Shown in pieces: positions 35,800 through 46,075 of a stretch of 64,000 bases of DNA. The first letter of the stretch is position 1. Each line of letters opens with the position of its first letter. Below the pieces are notes generated by a model, which had not been told where the DNA came from, searched no databases, and saw nothing but the letters and a program-made list of their open reading frames with translations. Origin of the DNA: Hydrangea macrophylla (Eukaryota; Streptophyta; Magnoliopsida; Cornales; Hydrangeaceae); assembly GCA_033977485.1 (NCBI GenBank), contig CM066998.1, forward strand, positions 30,753,501-30,817,500. The letters are read 5' to 3'. Both the position numbers and the translations under genes were made by a program.

Positions 35800-37457
35800 A
35801 GCCGTTAAACTTAAGTATAACTCAACCAACAACACGGCAGAATACGAAGCATGCAAAATTGGGATGGAAGCAGCCTTGGCCTTAAAAATTGAGAAGATTG
35901 ATGTTTTTGGGGACTCGAATGTGATAATATCGCAAGTGAGGGGTAATTAGAGAATAAAGCATGAGAGATTCAGACCTTACCCTGAGTACCTGGATAGCCT
36001 AAAAGTGCAGTTAGAAAAATCTCATTCTATTACCTTCCTCGTGAGGAAAACCAACTAGCTGATTCTTTAGCAACCTTGGCCTCGATGATCCAAATCCCTA
36101 TAGGAGTTACCATGATTCCCCTGTCCATAGAAGAGAGTACCCAGCCCTCATTCAAGACAATCACAGTCATTGAAGGGAGAGAAGAGATAGAAGTACCGTG
36201 GTATATGGATGTTTGGAGTTTCATTGAGAAAGAAAAGTACCCTGAAGGGGCGTCAGAAAAGGACAAGAAGGCTATCCGGAGGTTTTCTGCTCAGTTTGTG
36301 ATTTATGCGGGAAAGTTATGGACAAAGTCCTATACCGGTTCTAACCTAGAATGTCTATATGGAAGGGAAGCGAGAAAAATGATGGAAGAAGTACATGAAG
36401 GAGTCTGCGGGCCCCACATGAATGGACACATGTTGGCCAAAAAGATAATTCGATAGGGATACTATTGGACAACTCTGGATAAGGATTGTTGTGAGTATGT
36501 GAGAAATTGTCATAAATGTCAGATCCATGCAAATCTTATGCATACCCCACCTTCCCAACTTTACAACATGACCACCCCTGGCCGTTCTCTATGTGGGGTA
36601 TTGATACCATTGGGGAAGCAGTCCCGAAAGCTTCAAATGGACACCGGTACATAATCGTGGTAATAGATTATTTCACCAAATGGGTGGAGGCGGCATCGTA
36701 TGCAACTCTAAAAGCCAAGGATGTGGCAAATTTTATCGAGAAGAACATAGTCTGCAGATATGGGGTGCCGAATGAGCTTATTTTTGACCATGGGAGCCAC
36801 TTTCAGGGAGAAGTTATCCCACTCTTAGAGAAGTATAGGATTACCCACCACCAATCCTCACTATATAGACCCCAGACGAATGGAGCAGTAGAAGCCGCAA
36901 ACAAGAATGTAAAGACAATCCTGGGAAAGATGATAGATACATACAGGGATTGGCATGCGAAGTTACCATTTTCTTTATGGGGATACCGAACTTCCGTAAA
37001 AAATTCAACAGGGGCTACTCTATATTCATTGGTTTATGGGATAGAAGTTGTTCTCCCAGTTGAGGTCGAAATACCATCTTTGAAAGTCTTGGCGGAGTGT
37101 GAGGTAACCGAACTTGAGTGGCTGCAGGGGAGATATGAGGAATTGATGCTATTAGATGAGAAGAGATTGGCTGCTATAAATCATACTCGGGGATATCAGA
37201 AAAGGATAGCGCGTGCTTTCAACAAAAAGGTTCACCCAAGGAAGCTTGCTGAGGGTGACCTAGTCCTCAAAGAACTTAAAACGCCCATTTATGACTCCAG
37301 AGGAAAATTCAAACCTAACTGGGTCGGACCATATATCATCAAGACACTCCTCTCCGGAGGAGCTGCCTACCTCATGGACCTGGATGAAGTTGAGTTTAAA
37401 AACCAATCAACCTCAATCGCCTCAAGAAATATTTTGCTTAAGACCTTGTCATTTTAA
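35800..37457 (+). pseudogene. Tat second RNase H (3' part) and integrase
   Basis: It resumes in frame after the Tekay insertion: TAEYEACKIGMEAAL and DVFGDSNVIISQV mark the archaeal-type RNase H of Tat elements. A stop lies at 35948, and a frameshifted spacer follows. Integrase has an HHCC zinc finger split by TAG at 36454 and by a shift near 36530. The catalytic core shows Asp in GIDTIG, Asp in LIFDHGSHFQ and Glu in NGAVEAANKN. The C-terminal GPYII module (about 37325) ends at 37457. There is no chromodomain, as expected for Tat and unlike Tekay. Confidence 0.85.
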
Positions 37458-38099
37458 AACCTCCAGAGTTGATAAACTACGATTGACCTGATTACCGCTA
37501 GGGGATACGTAGGCAACCTGCTTGGTTCGGTCACATAAATAAACTTGCTTAGAAGGCACTTCCCTTCTGACCTTAGCTGAACTACTATGGACCTGATACC
37601 CATTCGGGGATAAGTAGGCAGGCCCACAAGGCCCTCGATCCAAATAAAAAAAAACTCTCGGTGTAACCCAATGTCCTGAGTTTCCCTATGCCAAACTAGG
37701 GGTAAACTTGCGTTTGCCCAGAATTAGAATCAAAGCCCCTATACTAGGGGCAAACTTCGTTTGCTAAACCAAAGAACCCAGAAAATACCTTAACCCATTT
37801 CTGGATCTACTGGCTGTCAAAATAGGTATTGTGTGGAAGCACATGAGGATTCATAGTATAGAATGATTAAAACTCTAAAGCAAAACTCAAAGCAAAGTAA
37901 TAAAAGCTAAGAGAGACATTAAAAGGAAAATTTTCATAATCTGAAGAGATGAGAGAAGTGCAAACCATGATTTGACATGATTAGAACATTTTCCTGATAC
38001 AAAGAAAAATCCTTTTTGAAAATTGAAAAATACATCATAAAATAAAAGCGCAGTAAGAGCCAAGCAGGATTTATCGGAAGTTTTAGAATCTTGTTTTTT
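37458..38099 (+). other. Spacer between integrase and antisense genes, with GGGATACGTAGGCA motifs
   Basis: No protein is seen on the + strand. Two copies of a conserved phrase occur: an ACCTGAT lead followed by GGGGATACGTAGGCA (37501-37515) and GGGGATAAGTAGGCA (37606-37620). A third + strand copy lies at 44902-44915 and a reversed one near 12935-12952. The TAGGGGCAAACTTCGTTTG phrase recurs in variant form near 37697-37720 and 37744-37765. Confidence 0.6.
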
Positions 38100-39209
38100 T
38101 TTTTTCCCTTTTTGTTTGTCTAGAAGCAATTTCATAACCAAAGTCTGAATCTCAAAAAGGTACTCGATAGTGGGAACAACTGAAGAAGGGACCCTCCGGA
38201 AAGGAGCTGACACTCTGTCATGCCAAGCCTCGGCAAATAATCTCATGGTAGAAGGGTGCAGAGTGAAGCTCCTCGAAAAATCTGCAGTAATAATGTCTGG
38301 GATATCCTGAAGCAAACCAAACTGGCGAACCACCCGTCCGGGGATGTAAAAAGTGGTAGCATGTAGACCAGGTAGCCAAACCCCCGGACGCCCGGGAAGC
38401 CGCACAGTGACAGAGCAGTAAGTCCATCGGGGGCACACCCAACGAATGTCCTCACAACATAGGCTCTGAAGTGAAGTAAGCCAGCCGTCAGCCGTGTAAT
38501 AAAGGAAATGAACATCCAGATGATCATAGGGAAGCAGTCTTCTAGCAGGAGAGTGAGCGAAGAGGACTAAATGCTCGAGAAGCCAGATCTGCAAAACATG
38601 AGGTGACCCCAAAAGCAACATCGATCTGGTGCTCTGTGCATGATCCAAACCTAGTAAGGTTTCTCCTAGAACAAGCATGATAGCACTCCGCATCTCTCGA
38701 AGACCACAAATAATAGGGATAAGGATGTCGGAGGAAGACTGGAATAGGAAATGGGAGAGCATAGCCAAAGAAAGGGCACTGCGTCCGATGATTTGATGCC
38801 CTCCGTCATCCGGATTGCCAATGGGAGCATAAATAGAAGAAAGGTAGTAAAAGTCAATTCATCGATCACGAACAAAAGAGTTGGTGGCACCTCGGGAAAT
38901 ACGAAGAAGAGCCACTAGATCTTGGATGTACCCTGCCTGTATCTGGGGGATGATCAAATCAGCATAAGGGTCGGTATGGAGAATGGCACTAAATTCCTTG
39001 ATGAGTGGACAAACCTCCGTATGGCCAAATCGGAAGACATGAAAAGAGGGGTCCAAACATATGATAGCAGCTCGGAGTAAGCTCTCGTCTAGAGCCATAC
39101 GGCGGAATGCAAAGAGGTCTATCAATCTGTAACACTCAAAGTTGAGTCGGTCAATGTCGGAAAGAGAATCCATCCACGGGTATAGAATAATAGAACTTAT
39201 GGGAGCCAT
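38100..39209 (-). pseudogene. Antisense extra gene 2 of the Tat element, DUF7745-like
   Basis: The minus-strand ATG at 39209 starts M-A-P-I-S-S. The frame shows a CLDPSFHVFRFGHTEVCPL segment and a long Leu-rich helical region (GSPHVLQIWLLEHLVLFAH, then HLDVHFLYYTADG). One in-frame TGA at 38859-38861, most simply a CGA-to-TGA change, interrupts an otherwise continuous frame down to a Lys-rich end near 38100; the open frame goes on to 37887. The pattern matches the plant DUF7745/plant-mobile-domain-like family found in many transposons; its function is unknown. It has its own promoter-like region (39297-39424). Confidence 0.65.
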
Positions 39210-39296
39210 GAAGAAGGAAAGTAAATATAGAAAAAAGTGTGAATGAGGAAGAGAAAAAAAGGGCCTTAGGAGTCTTAAATGGGTATTGGCAAATGA

Positions 39297-39424
39297 CACT
39301 TTATATAAGAAAATGGCACAAACCGGCACTCGATGAAAAACAGCGGCACTCACTGAGTGCCGGCCGGCAGTCACTGAGTGCCGCACGGTAGTCAGTGAGT
39401 GTCGGTCAGCCTCTCTGAGTGCCG
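39297..39424 (-). promoter_or_regulatory. Promoter module of antisense gene 2
   Basis: Minus-strand order: degenerate GGCACTCAGAGAGG, GACACTCACTGACTACC, GGCACTCAGTGACTGCC and the perfect GGCACTCAGTGAGTGCC (39345-39361). Then comes the half-site TCGAGTGCCGG (about 39323-39333) and, 13 or so bases on, a TATA box TCTTATATAAAG (39299-39310). The start codon is about 90 bp further. The arrangement is the same as upstream of antisense gene 1 and, with a longer spacer, in the LTR. Confidence 0.75.
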
Positions 39425-39734
39425 GCCAGGTTTTAAAATGTTCATGGGTTAGTTTATAATCTGAATTAGCCCAAACCTACATAGAAATTTGAACAAGAGT
39501 ATCACCATTTTTATCACTCCAGCACCATTCATCAATAAGTAATAAAGGCATTCACATTTTGAGTAAGCAAGGGGAGTAGAGCCTAAATCATAAAATAGTA
39601 TTCAAGCATGAATATAAACAGAATTCAAAATTGGCGCACAGGCCACCATGCATGAATACTATTGAACTGCCTAAATAAATCCGCTAAAGAGATAAAAGTT
39701 TGGAGTTCTCGTCCTCACAAGGACGTAATATAAA

Positions 39735-42709
39735 AGAAAAAGAGATCGGCTATCCTCGTTGGTGACGAGAATTTCTTCTAGGTGCCTGCAGAGCTGCTTG
39801 ACTTCCCCCAACTCCGCCATCTCCGCCATCTCCACCATCACCACCATCCCCACCGTCACAGCCTTGGCCACTACCGCCAGCACCTCTTTGATAACCACCG
39901 CCTTGACCTAACTGAAACTCTTGAATTTGCCTCCTCAAGGCAGCAAGCTTGGCCTCCTAAAAAGCCAAAATAAAATAAAGAATAAGTGAAATAAAAAAAG
40001 TGAAAAGAAGAAGAAGAAAATGTATAAAAATGGTGATACCATAGCTCTGGCCTGAAGATCAGCAGTGGCCCTTGCTCCATTAGCCTGAAAAAGAGTTTGG
40101 ATACAGTAGTCAGTATAATGATAAAATTTGAGTTGTGAAAAAGTAATAAGAAGGTTGTTTCCAGAAAGAGATGTACCCTCCATTCGCGTCCATGAGCCCA
40201 ATGCTGGACAATATGTGCATATGATAAACCCTCCTCTGCATAGTCTCTGGGGACTGTATCATATTGTAGGGGGGATGGACGGGACATTCTGAGTATAAGG
40301 GGTCAGCTGATACATGGTCTCCTGGCCCATATAGACCATGGGAACATTCCAGTTCCACTGTGGGAGAGCTGGAGGGTCGGTAACCCCAGGAATAGGCTGT
40401 AAATGAGAATTTGAATATTAATAAAAGTGGTCGCGTATCTAAAAAAAGAGAGGAAAAGAAAAGCAAAAGTAAAAAAAATCAAAGTCTCTTACTCGAGTGA
40501 CATCCATAAGAGGAAAATTATGCATGAGAGAATTTAATCTGAAGGCAGGATAATCGTCTGGACCATCCAAGAAGTTTGCAATGCCCTCCTTGTCTAGAGC
40601 AGCCACCAGGTCATCATGATCCAAAGTCTCCGTACTCCTCATAGTCGCCGGGGGAGCTCTCGACACATAAAAAGCCGGGGCTACAAGGGATTGCTAGGTC
40701 ACCCTCTCACCAAGGTACAACTCTCGGCATGCCTCGCCTACCATCAGGGTCCTCATCCTGGAAAAACCTACATTAGCTTGGATTTCTTCGCTGGCCTCTG
40801 GAAGGGTCGCCTCTCAAGGATTCCACACCATATGAACCTCACGTAAGTTGATAAGGAGGTTTCTGTAGCCTATGAAGTCGTGGGCCCCGACCTTTCGGCC
40901 TGTCGCTCCCTTCCTCCATTTCAAACCCTGAGGCATTATCGTAGCCTCACCTTCCCGGGTACTGGGAGCCCTCATGCGAAGGTATTCATGAGACCATATT
41001 TGCAAAAGAAAAAATAGTGAATTCGGTTTTTGAAATAAAATCGGAGGAGATGGATAAAATAAAAGTGTGATTGAAATATAATAATAAAGTTTTACCTCCC
41101 AAGCTCTCCAGTACTCGCAAGTGGAAGGAGAGTTTCCCCTAGAGACCTCACTCATGTGGTTGTAAAGAGTAGCCAGCCCTACCCCTCCCCAGTTATACTG
41201 AGTGATATGGTCGATGTTTGCAAGAGAGGCCAGGTACCCGAGGTTGATCCTATCCCCCTTTGTGCTCATCAGCGAGCAACCCAGCACATACATGATAAAG
41301 GCCCTAGCCATCTAGTCGTCGATAAAGACTTGACCCTTGAAGGTATCCAGGAACCATTTTGCGGGCACTATGAACTCTCCTGGGTGAGCCCCGAGCAGGT
41401 CAATAATCTCCTCATGGCGAGTCTGGAGATCGTCATAGAGACCAACCGAAAGGCCACCGAAGGGGATGCCAGTGATCATGGCGAAATCTAGAGGAGTCAT
41501 CGTCATCTCCCTGAAAGGCATATGGTATGTGTTTGTTGTGTCCCACCATCGTTCCGCCAGAGCCAAGATGTGGGTCATATAGTTCGAACTCTTCTCTAAA
41601 AGTAGTGAAAAAAGCCCAAATCCAGCATTGTTGACCAGGGTTCTAACCTCATCGGAAAGCTTCTCGTACCATCTCCGGCCGTGAGCCAGGCTCCCATGGC
41701 CTTTGAGGACGAATTCCGGAGTCTGCAAGAAAAGGAAAAACGAAAAACAAAATAAGAGGAAAAAAGAAAATAAATGATTTTTAGAATCTAAACAGCTCGA
41801 TTTTTTTGTAAAAGGAAAAATAAGTGGTGATCTACGAGTCTAAGCAACTCAAATAAAGTTTTGATTTCTGGGTCTAAGCGACTCGATTATTCAAAAAAAA
41901 AAAGAGAAAAAGTGAGTGATGATTTTCAAGTCTAAGCGACTCATTTTTTTTAAGAAAAAAAAGAAAATTCTTTTGAGTCAAAGCGACTCGTTGATTTGAA
42001 AATTAGAAAATTCTTGAGTCTAAGCGACTCGTTGTTTTGAAAATAAGAAAATTCTTTTGAGTCTAAGCGACTCGTTGATTTGAAAATAAGAAAATTCTTT
42101 TGAGTCTAAGCGACTCGTTGATTTGAAAATAAGAAAATTCTTTTGAGTCTAAGCGACTCGTTGATTTGAAAATAAGAAAATTTTCGAGTCTAAGCGACTC
42201 GTTATTGAGAGGAAAAATAAGGTTCTTGGTTCTGCAACAATAGGCTTAAAGTTCAATAAAAGCAAGGTCTACATGAAATTTGAGTGCTTCACAGGGTCGG
42301 TACGCCCCTTCATTAGCAGTGAACAAATGGAATAAAGGAATTTGTGAGCATGGAAAATAAATGAATCCAAATAAGGGTGGTAAGCGAAAAGCCCAATACC
42401 AAGCATTGAACCCCAAATCATGACAAGAAAATCAATTCAGGAAGAGGGGATATCACAAATAAGTTTTAATACATTCAAATACACAAAGTCATGGGGTCAC
42501 TCATACATGCATTGTTCATCATGGATTGGATTGCATTGTATTATTTTATCATAAGCATAAAAAAGGGGGGTTTGGGAGTATACCAATCTGTTGAAGGCTC
42601 GTATTGAGATATGCGCCCTGGGGTTGGCAAGTATAACTGATGAGTTATGGCCAGGGTGGGGCTTATACTTCTTTTTGGGGGGACCATGGGACCCTGAACC
42701 ACTAGCCAT
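39735..42709 (-). pseudogene. Antisense extra gene 1 of the Tat element, plant mobile domain (PMD) protein, multi-exon
   Basis: The ATG at 42709 opens exon 1 (to 42584), which starts MASGSGSHGPPKKKYKPH. A GTATAC donor follows. Exon 2 runs from 41722 (after TTTTCTTGCAG) to 41096 (donor GTAAAA), both in phase 0. It holds the PMD hallmarks: GFGLFSLL, a RWWDTTNTYHMPFREMTMTP segment, LDFAMITGIPFGG, and YNWGGVGLATLYNHM. Exon 3 starts at 40999 (IWSHEYLRMRAP), but its acceptor reads AA instead of AG. Later coding pieces include VYMGQETMYQLTPYTQNV (about 40285-40345) and a Gly/Asp-repeat tail ending at 39735. An in-frame TAG lies at 41312-41314. PMD proteins occur as host silencing/development factors (MAIN, MAIL) and inside transposons. 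This copy is inactive. Confidence 0.75.
41835..42210. repeat. GAGTC-TAAGC-GACTC tandem repeat, about 43 bp
   Basis: GAGTCTAAGCGACTC plus an A-rich AAAATAAGAAAATTC spacer is repeated about nine times; neighbouring copies at 42061 and 42104 are 43 bp apart. Each core is an inverted repeat with a 5-base loop. The array lies in the first coding intron of the antisense PMD gene. Confidence 0.9.
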
Positions 42710-42717
42710 TGTAGAAT

Positions 42718-42843
42718 CTACAAGCAAAGGAGGAGAACAGTTAAGATTCATGTGAAAACTTGTGAGGGAAACATAAAAATATTTATGATCTTAAGTATAA
42801 ATCAAGCAAAGATGAAATCTTGATGATTAAGGAGTGAACATAC
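42718..42843 (-). other. Predicted 5' UTR intron of antisense gene 1
   Basis: On the minus strand a donor ACCAAG|GTATG lies at 42843 and an acceptor TTTGCTTGTAG at 42718, nine bases before the ATG. Prediction is by consensus only. Confidence 0.5.
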
Positions 42844-42950
42844 CTTGGTTTTGAGTGGTTCTTGAGTAGAGAATTAAGAGGGAGTGAGATCCTAGAGAGA
42901 AAATCCGAAATAGGGAGAAGAAGAGAATGAAAAAGAAAGGAGAAGAATCA

Positions 42951-43085
42951 AGTTTTATGCACTGCTAGTCAGGCCGGCACTCGATGGAAGGTCACCGGCA
43001 CTCAGTGAGTGCCGCGCGGCATTTGACGGAGTGCCGGCTGGCACTCAGTGAGTGCTGGTGTAGAACACTGAGTGCCGCCGCATGT
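42951..43085 (-). promoter_or_regulatory. Promoter module of antisense gene 1
   Basis: Minus-strand order: GGCACTCAGTG, GCACTCACTGAGTGCC, GGCACTCCGTCAAATGCC, the perfect GGCACTCACTGAGTGCC (42997-43013), then half-site TCGAGTGCCGG (about 42973-42983). A TATA-like GCATAAAACT (42951-42960) follows about 13 bases later. A pyrimidine-rich leader and a 5' UTR intron precede the ATG at 42709. Confidence 0.75.
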
Positions 43086-43279
43086 GCCAGGTGGCCCTCT
43101 TCCTCCTAATTTTCATATTTATGATGAGGACCACCGAATTTTGCTCCCATGTCCCTAAAGATTTTCCCTCGTTTCAAAAGGACCTCCGAAGTTTGAAAAA
43201 TGAGTTCTTAACCCCTTTTCCAAATCAGAATGAGCCCTAATTATGAGGAATTTTTGTCAAAAAACACTCAGTTTTGGTA

Positions 43280-43930
43280 AATAAACTTAATTGAATCAAA
43301 TCGACTTCGGAATTTGAAAATTTGATTTAATTGGAGTATGATTGACTCCAGAGTTTTGAAAATTGAGTTGATTGGAGTCTGATTGACTCCAGATTTTCGA
43401 AGACTGATTTAAGTGGAATCTAATTGACTCCGGATTTTGGGAAGAGGATAAATTAGAGTTTGATCGGCTCTGGATTTTTTAAAAATTTAATTTAATTAGA
43501 GTATGATTAACTTTGGATTTTTGAAGACTGATTTAATTGGAGTCTAATTGACTCTAGATTTTGGGAAGTGAATAAATTTGAGTCAAATCGACTCCGAATT
43601 TTGAAATTCGATTTAATTGGAGTATGATTGACTCCGAAATTTTGAAAATTGAATTGATTTGGATTTTGAAAGATTGATTAATTAGAGTCTGATTAGCTCT
43701 GAACTTGGAAATTTGATTTGATTAGAGCCTGATTGACTTCGGATTTTTGGAAATATGAATAAAGCTGAGTCTAATCAACTCCAGATTTTGAAAGAATTTT
43801 GATTTGATTGAAGTCTAATTGGCTCCCGATTTTGGAATTTAATTTGATTTGAATCTGGTAGACTCTAGATTATGGGAGAATTAAGCCGATTTAGATCCTC
43901 AATTTCAGAAATTGAAAGCTGATACGAATC
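43280..43930. repeat. GGAGTC-N5-GACTCC tandem repeat, about 40 bp
   Basis: About sixteen diverged units of the form GGAGTCTGATTGACTCC-AGATTTTGAAAATTGATTTAATT. The inverted-repeat core with a 5-base loop is the best-kept part. It is related in core design to the array at 41835-42210 but has a different loop (TGATT or AAATC) and spacer. Confidence 0.85.
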
Positions 43931-43989
43931 CAAGTGCTTCCAAATTTAGGAAAAGTAATTCGAAATTGAATCTCGAAAAAGTAACCCCT

Positions 43990-44700
43990 GAAAAGGAGAC
44001 TAAACTAGGAATAGGCATGAAGCGGCTCAGTTGATCAAATGATTTTTGGAGGATTATGGAGTGTAAGGCATGAAGCGACTCAATCTTTCAGCGTGCTACC
44101 TGATTCAACTATGGAGTATAAGGCGTGAAGCGGCTTAGTTGATAAGATGATTTTTTGAGGATTATTGAGTGTAAGGCATGAAGCGACACAATCTTTCAGC
44201 GTGCTACCTAATTCGACTATGGAGTGTAAGGTGTGATGCGGCTTAGTTGATCAGATGATTTTTGGAGGATTATGGAGTGTAAGGCATGAAGCGACTCAAT
44301 CTTTCAGCGTGCTACCTGATTCGATTATGGAGTATAAGGTGTGAAGTGGCTCAGTCGATTAAATGATTTTTGGAAGATTATGGAATGTAAGGCATGAAGT
44401 GACTCAATCTTTTAGCGTGCTACCTGATTTGACTTTGGAGTGTAAGGCGTGTAGCAGCTCAGTCAATCAGATGATTTTTGAAAGATTATGGAGTGTAAGG
44501 CATGAAGTGACTCAATCTTTCAGCGAGCTACCTGATTCTACTATGGAGTGTAAGGCGTGAAGCGCTCAGTCGATCAAATGATTTTTGGAGGATTATGGAG
44601 TGTAAGGCATGAAGCGACTCAATCTTTCAGCGCGCTATCTGATTCGACTGTGGAGTGTAAGGTGTAAAATGGCTCAGTCGATCAGATGATTCCTCAAAAC
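43990..44700. repeat. 108-bp tandem repeat, about 6.5 copies
   Basis: Units contain GATTTTTGGAGGATTATGG, AGTGTAAGGCATGAAGCGACT, CAATCTTTCAGCGTGCTACC and a second, related TAAGGCGTGAAGCGGCT phrase. Neighbouring starts near 44048, 44156 and 44264 give the 108-bp period. No protein is implied. Confidence 0.9.
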
Positions 44701-45089
44701 TATAATCGGAGAATTTGAAGCATAAGGCACATTTATGATAATAGCAAGAGCAACATGACTCCGGATCATCACATTTGGGAGCATGAGACATGAAACTGTT
44801 TGAGCATATGCATCACGATAAGATAGGAGCATCCATCTGTGTGGTTATTTATGTTTATGAGTTGTCCTTTTCCCGAACTACGTCCTGGTCTGATTCCCGA
44901 TGGGATACGTAGGCAGCTCACCATTGAGCACGACCAGCTTTTTGGCTCTCTGTGCACCTGATTTTTTGCAACGCACCTTTCGTTTATACCTGGATTCGAT
45001 AATTTGGTTAAAGGCTTGTCTTTCACACAGGCTTCGACATTCACTTGTGATGCACGTTACTTTACAAGCTCTGCCGAAGAGGGGCAAAC
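44701..45089 (+). other. Tat element 3' end with polypurine tract
   Basis: Non-coding. It carries the third GGGATACGTAGGCA motif (44902-44915) and ends in the polypurine tract GAAGAGGGGCAAAC (45076-45089), immediately before the 3' LTR. Confidence 0.75.
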
Positions 45090-45283
45090 TGTGGACACCC
45101 CGATTTTGACCAAACGTCAAATCCAGGGATTGGTTGCCTCTAAAAGACCGATGATGACGATGACCGGGGAAATTCAAAGTTTTTCCAAAGAATTCAAATT
45201 CTTCAAAAATTCCTTAAATCAAGTTTCAAAAATCAAAAGAGAAATTGGGTGTTCGGTAGAAACCTGAATATTGAAGAACGTAT
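45090..45283 (+). mobile_element. 3' LTR of the Tat element, first part
   Basis: It starts TGTGGACACCCC and matches 16209-16400 closely down to GAAGAACGTATGAG. Beyond 45283 the similarity stops abruptly. Confidence 0.9.
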
Positions 45284-46075
45284 GAGGGGGTTCATGCTAT
45301 ATTCTATGGGGTTCATGCTATATTCTATAGAGGTTTATGTAGATTTGGGTTCATGCTATGAGATCTATGATGGAAATCCATTAAGGCTAAACTCATGAAC
45401 ATATTCATATTTCATTATTTACTCCAATGATCATAATCATACTTGATCCTAGTTCTCTCTAGAATCATGGATCAAGTTTGATTCGAAATATGAACATCAA
45501 CTTAACAAAGGTGCAGTGAATTCATAAACCAACTATGGTCAAAGATTTTTATAAAATCATGGTTCATTGGAAATTGAATGAGACCAATTAGAGGATGTTC
45601 ACAACTCATTTAAGCACCTCTGTGATTTTTGTTTTGATGAAATTCCATGCTTAATATGGTTTGGTCTTGTGATTTCAAAATAAGTAACTCTCTGTCCAAA
45701 ATTCCAGAACAGTAAGCCCATTTTAAAATTAATAAATCAGAACCTTTATCGAACTTCCTTGGCCTCTAATAATTTTTTATAAGTACTTTAATGTGTTAGG
45801 AAGGTACCCTAAAAAGTTCTAAGTGTTTCTCATTTGTTTACTATTTTTAAAAAATTGTACAAGATCTCTGGACAGAGAGTTGTAGATTCCTAAGTGATGT
45901 CTAGTGTTTTTCTTATTTCCTGAGATCTAACCGTTCAATCTTCAAATTTCTTCTTGAGTTAGAAACTAGACTCACAGAGGAATATTATATCCAAAAATCA
46001 TTAAGATCCAACCGTTGGAAGTATAGTTTTTTTGCCTTTTAAAATCTGGTCTGCTCTCTGTAATTTAGGAAAAAC
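45284..46075. other. Unrelated sequence inside the Tat 3' LTR (left part)
   Basis: It has no match to the 5' LTR. It begins with a short duplication (GGGTTCATGCTATATTCTAT twice, 45290-45335). It shows no coding potential and is otherwise AT-rich. It ends with the target duplication AAAAC (46071-46075) of Tekay element 2. Confidence 0.6.

Noticed and set aside
38218..38527. Two alternative minus-strand frames of 74 and 94 codons
   Set aside because: Shadows of the DUF7745-like frame, which is longer and has recognisable segments.
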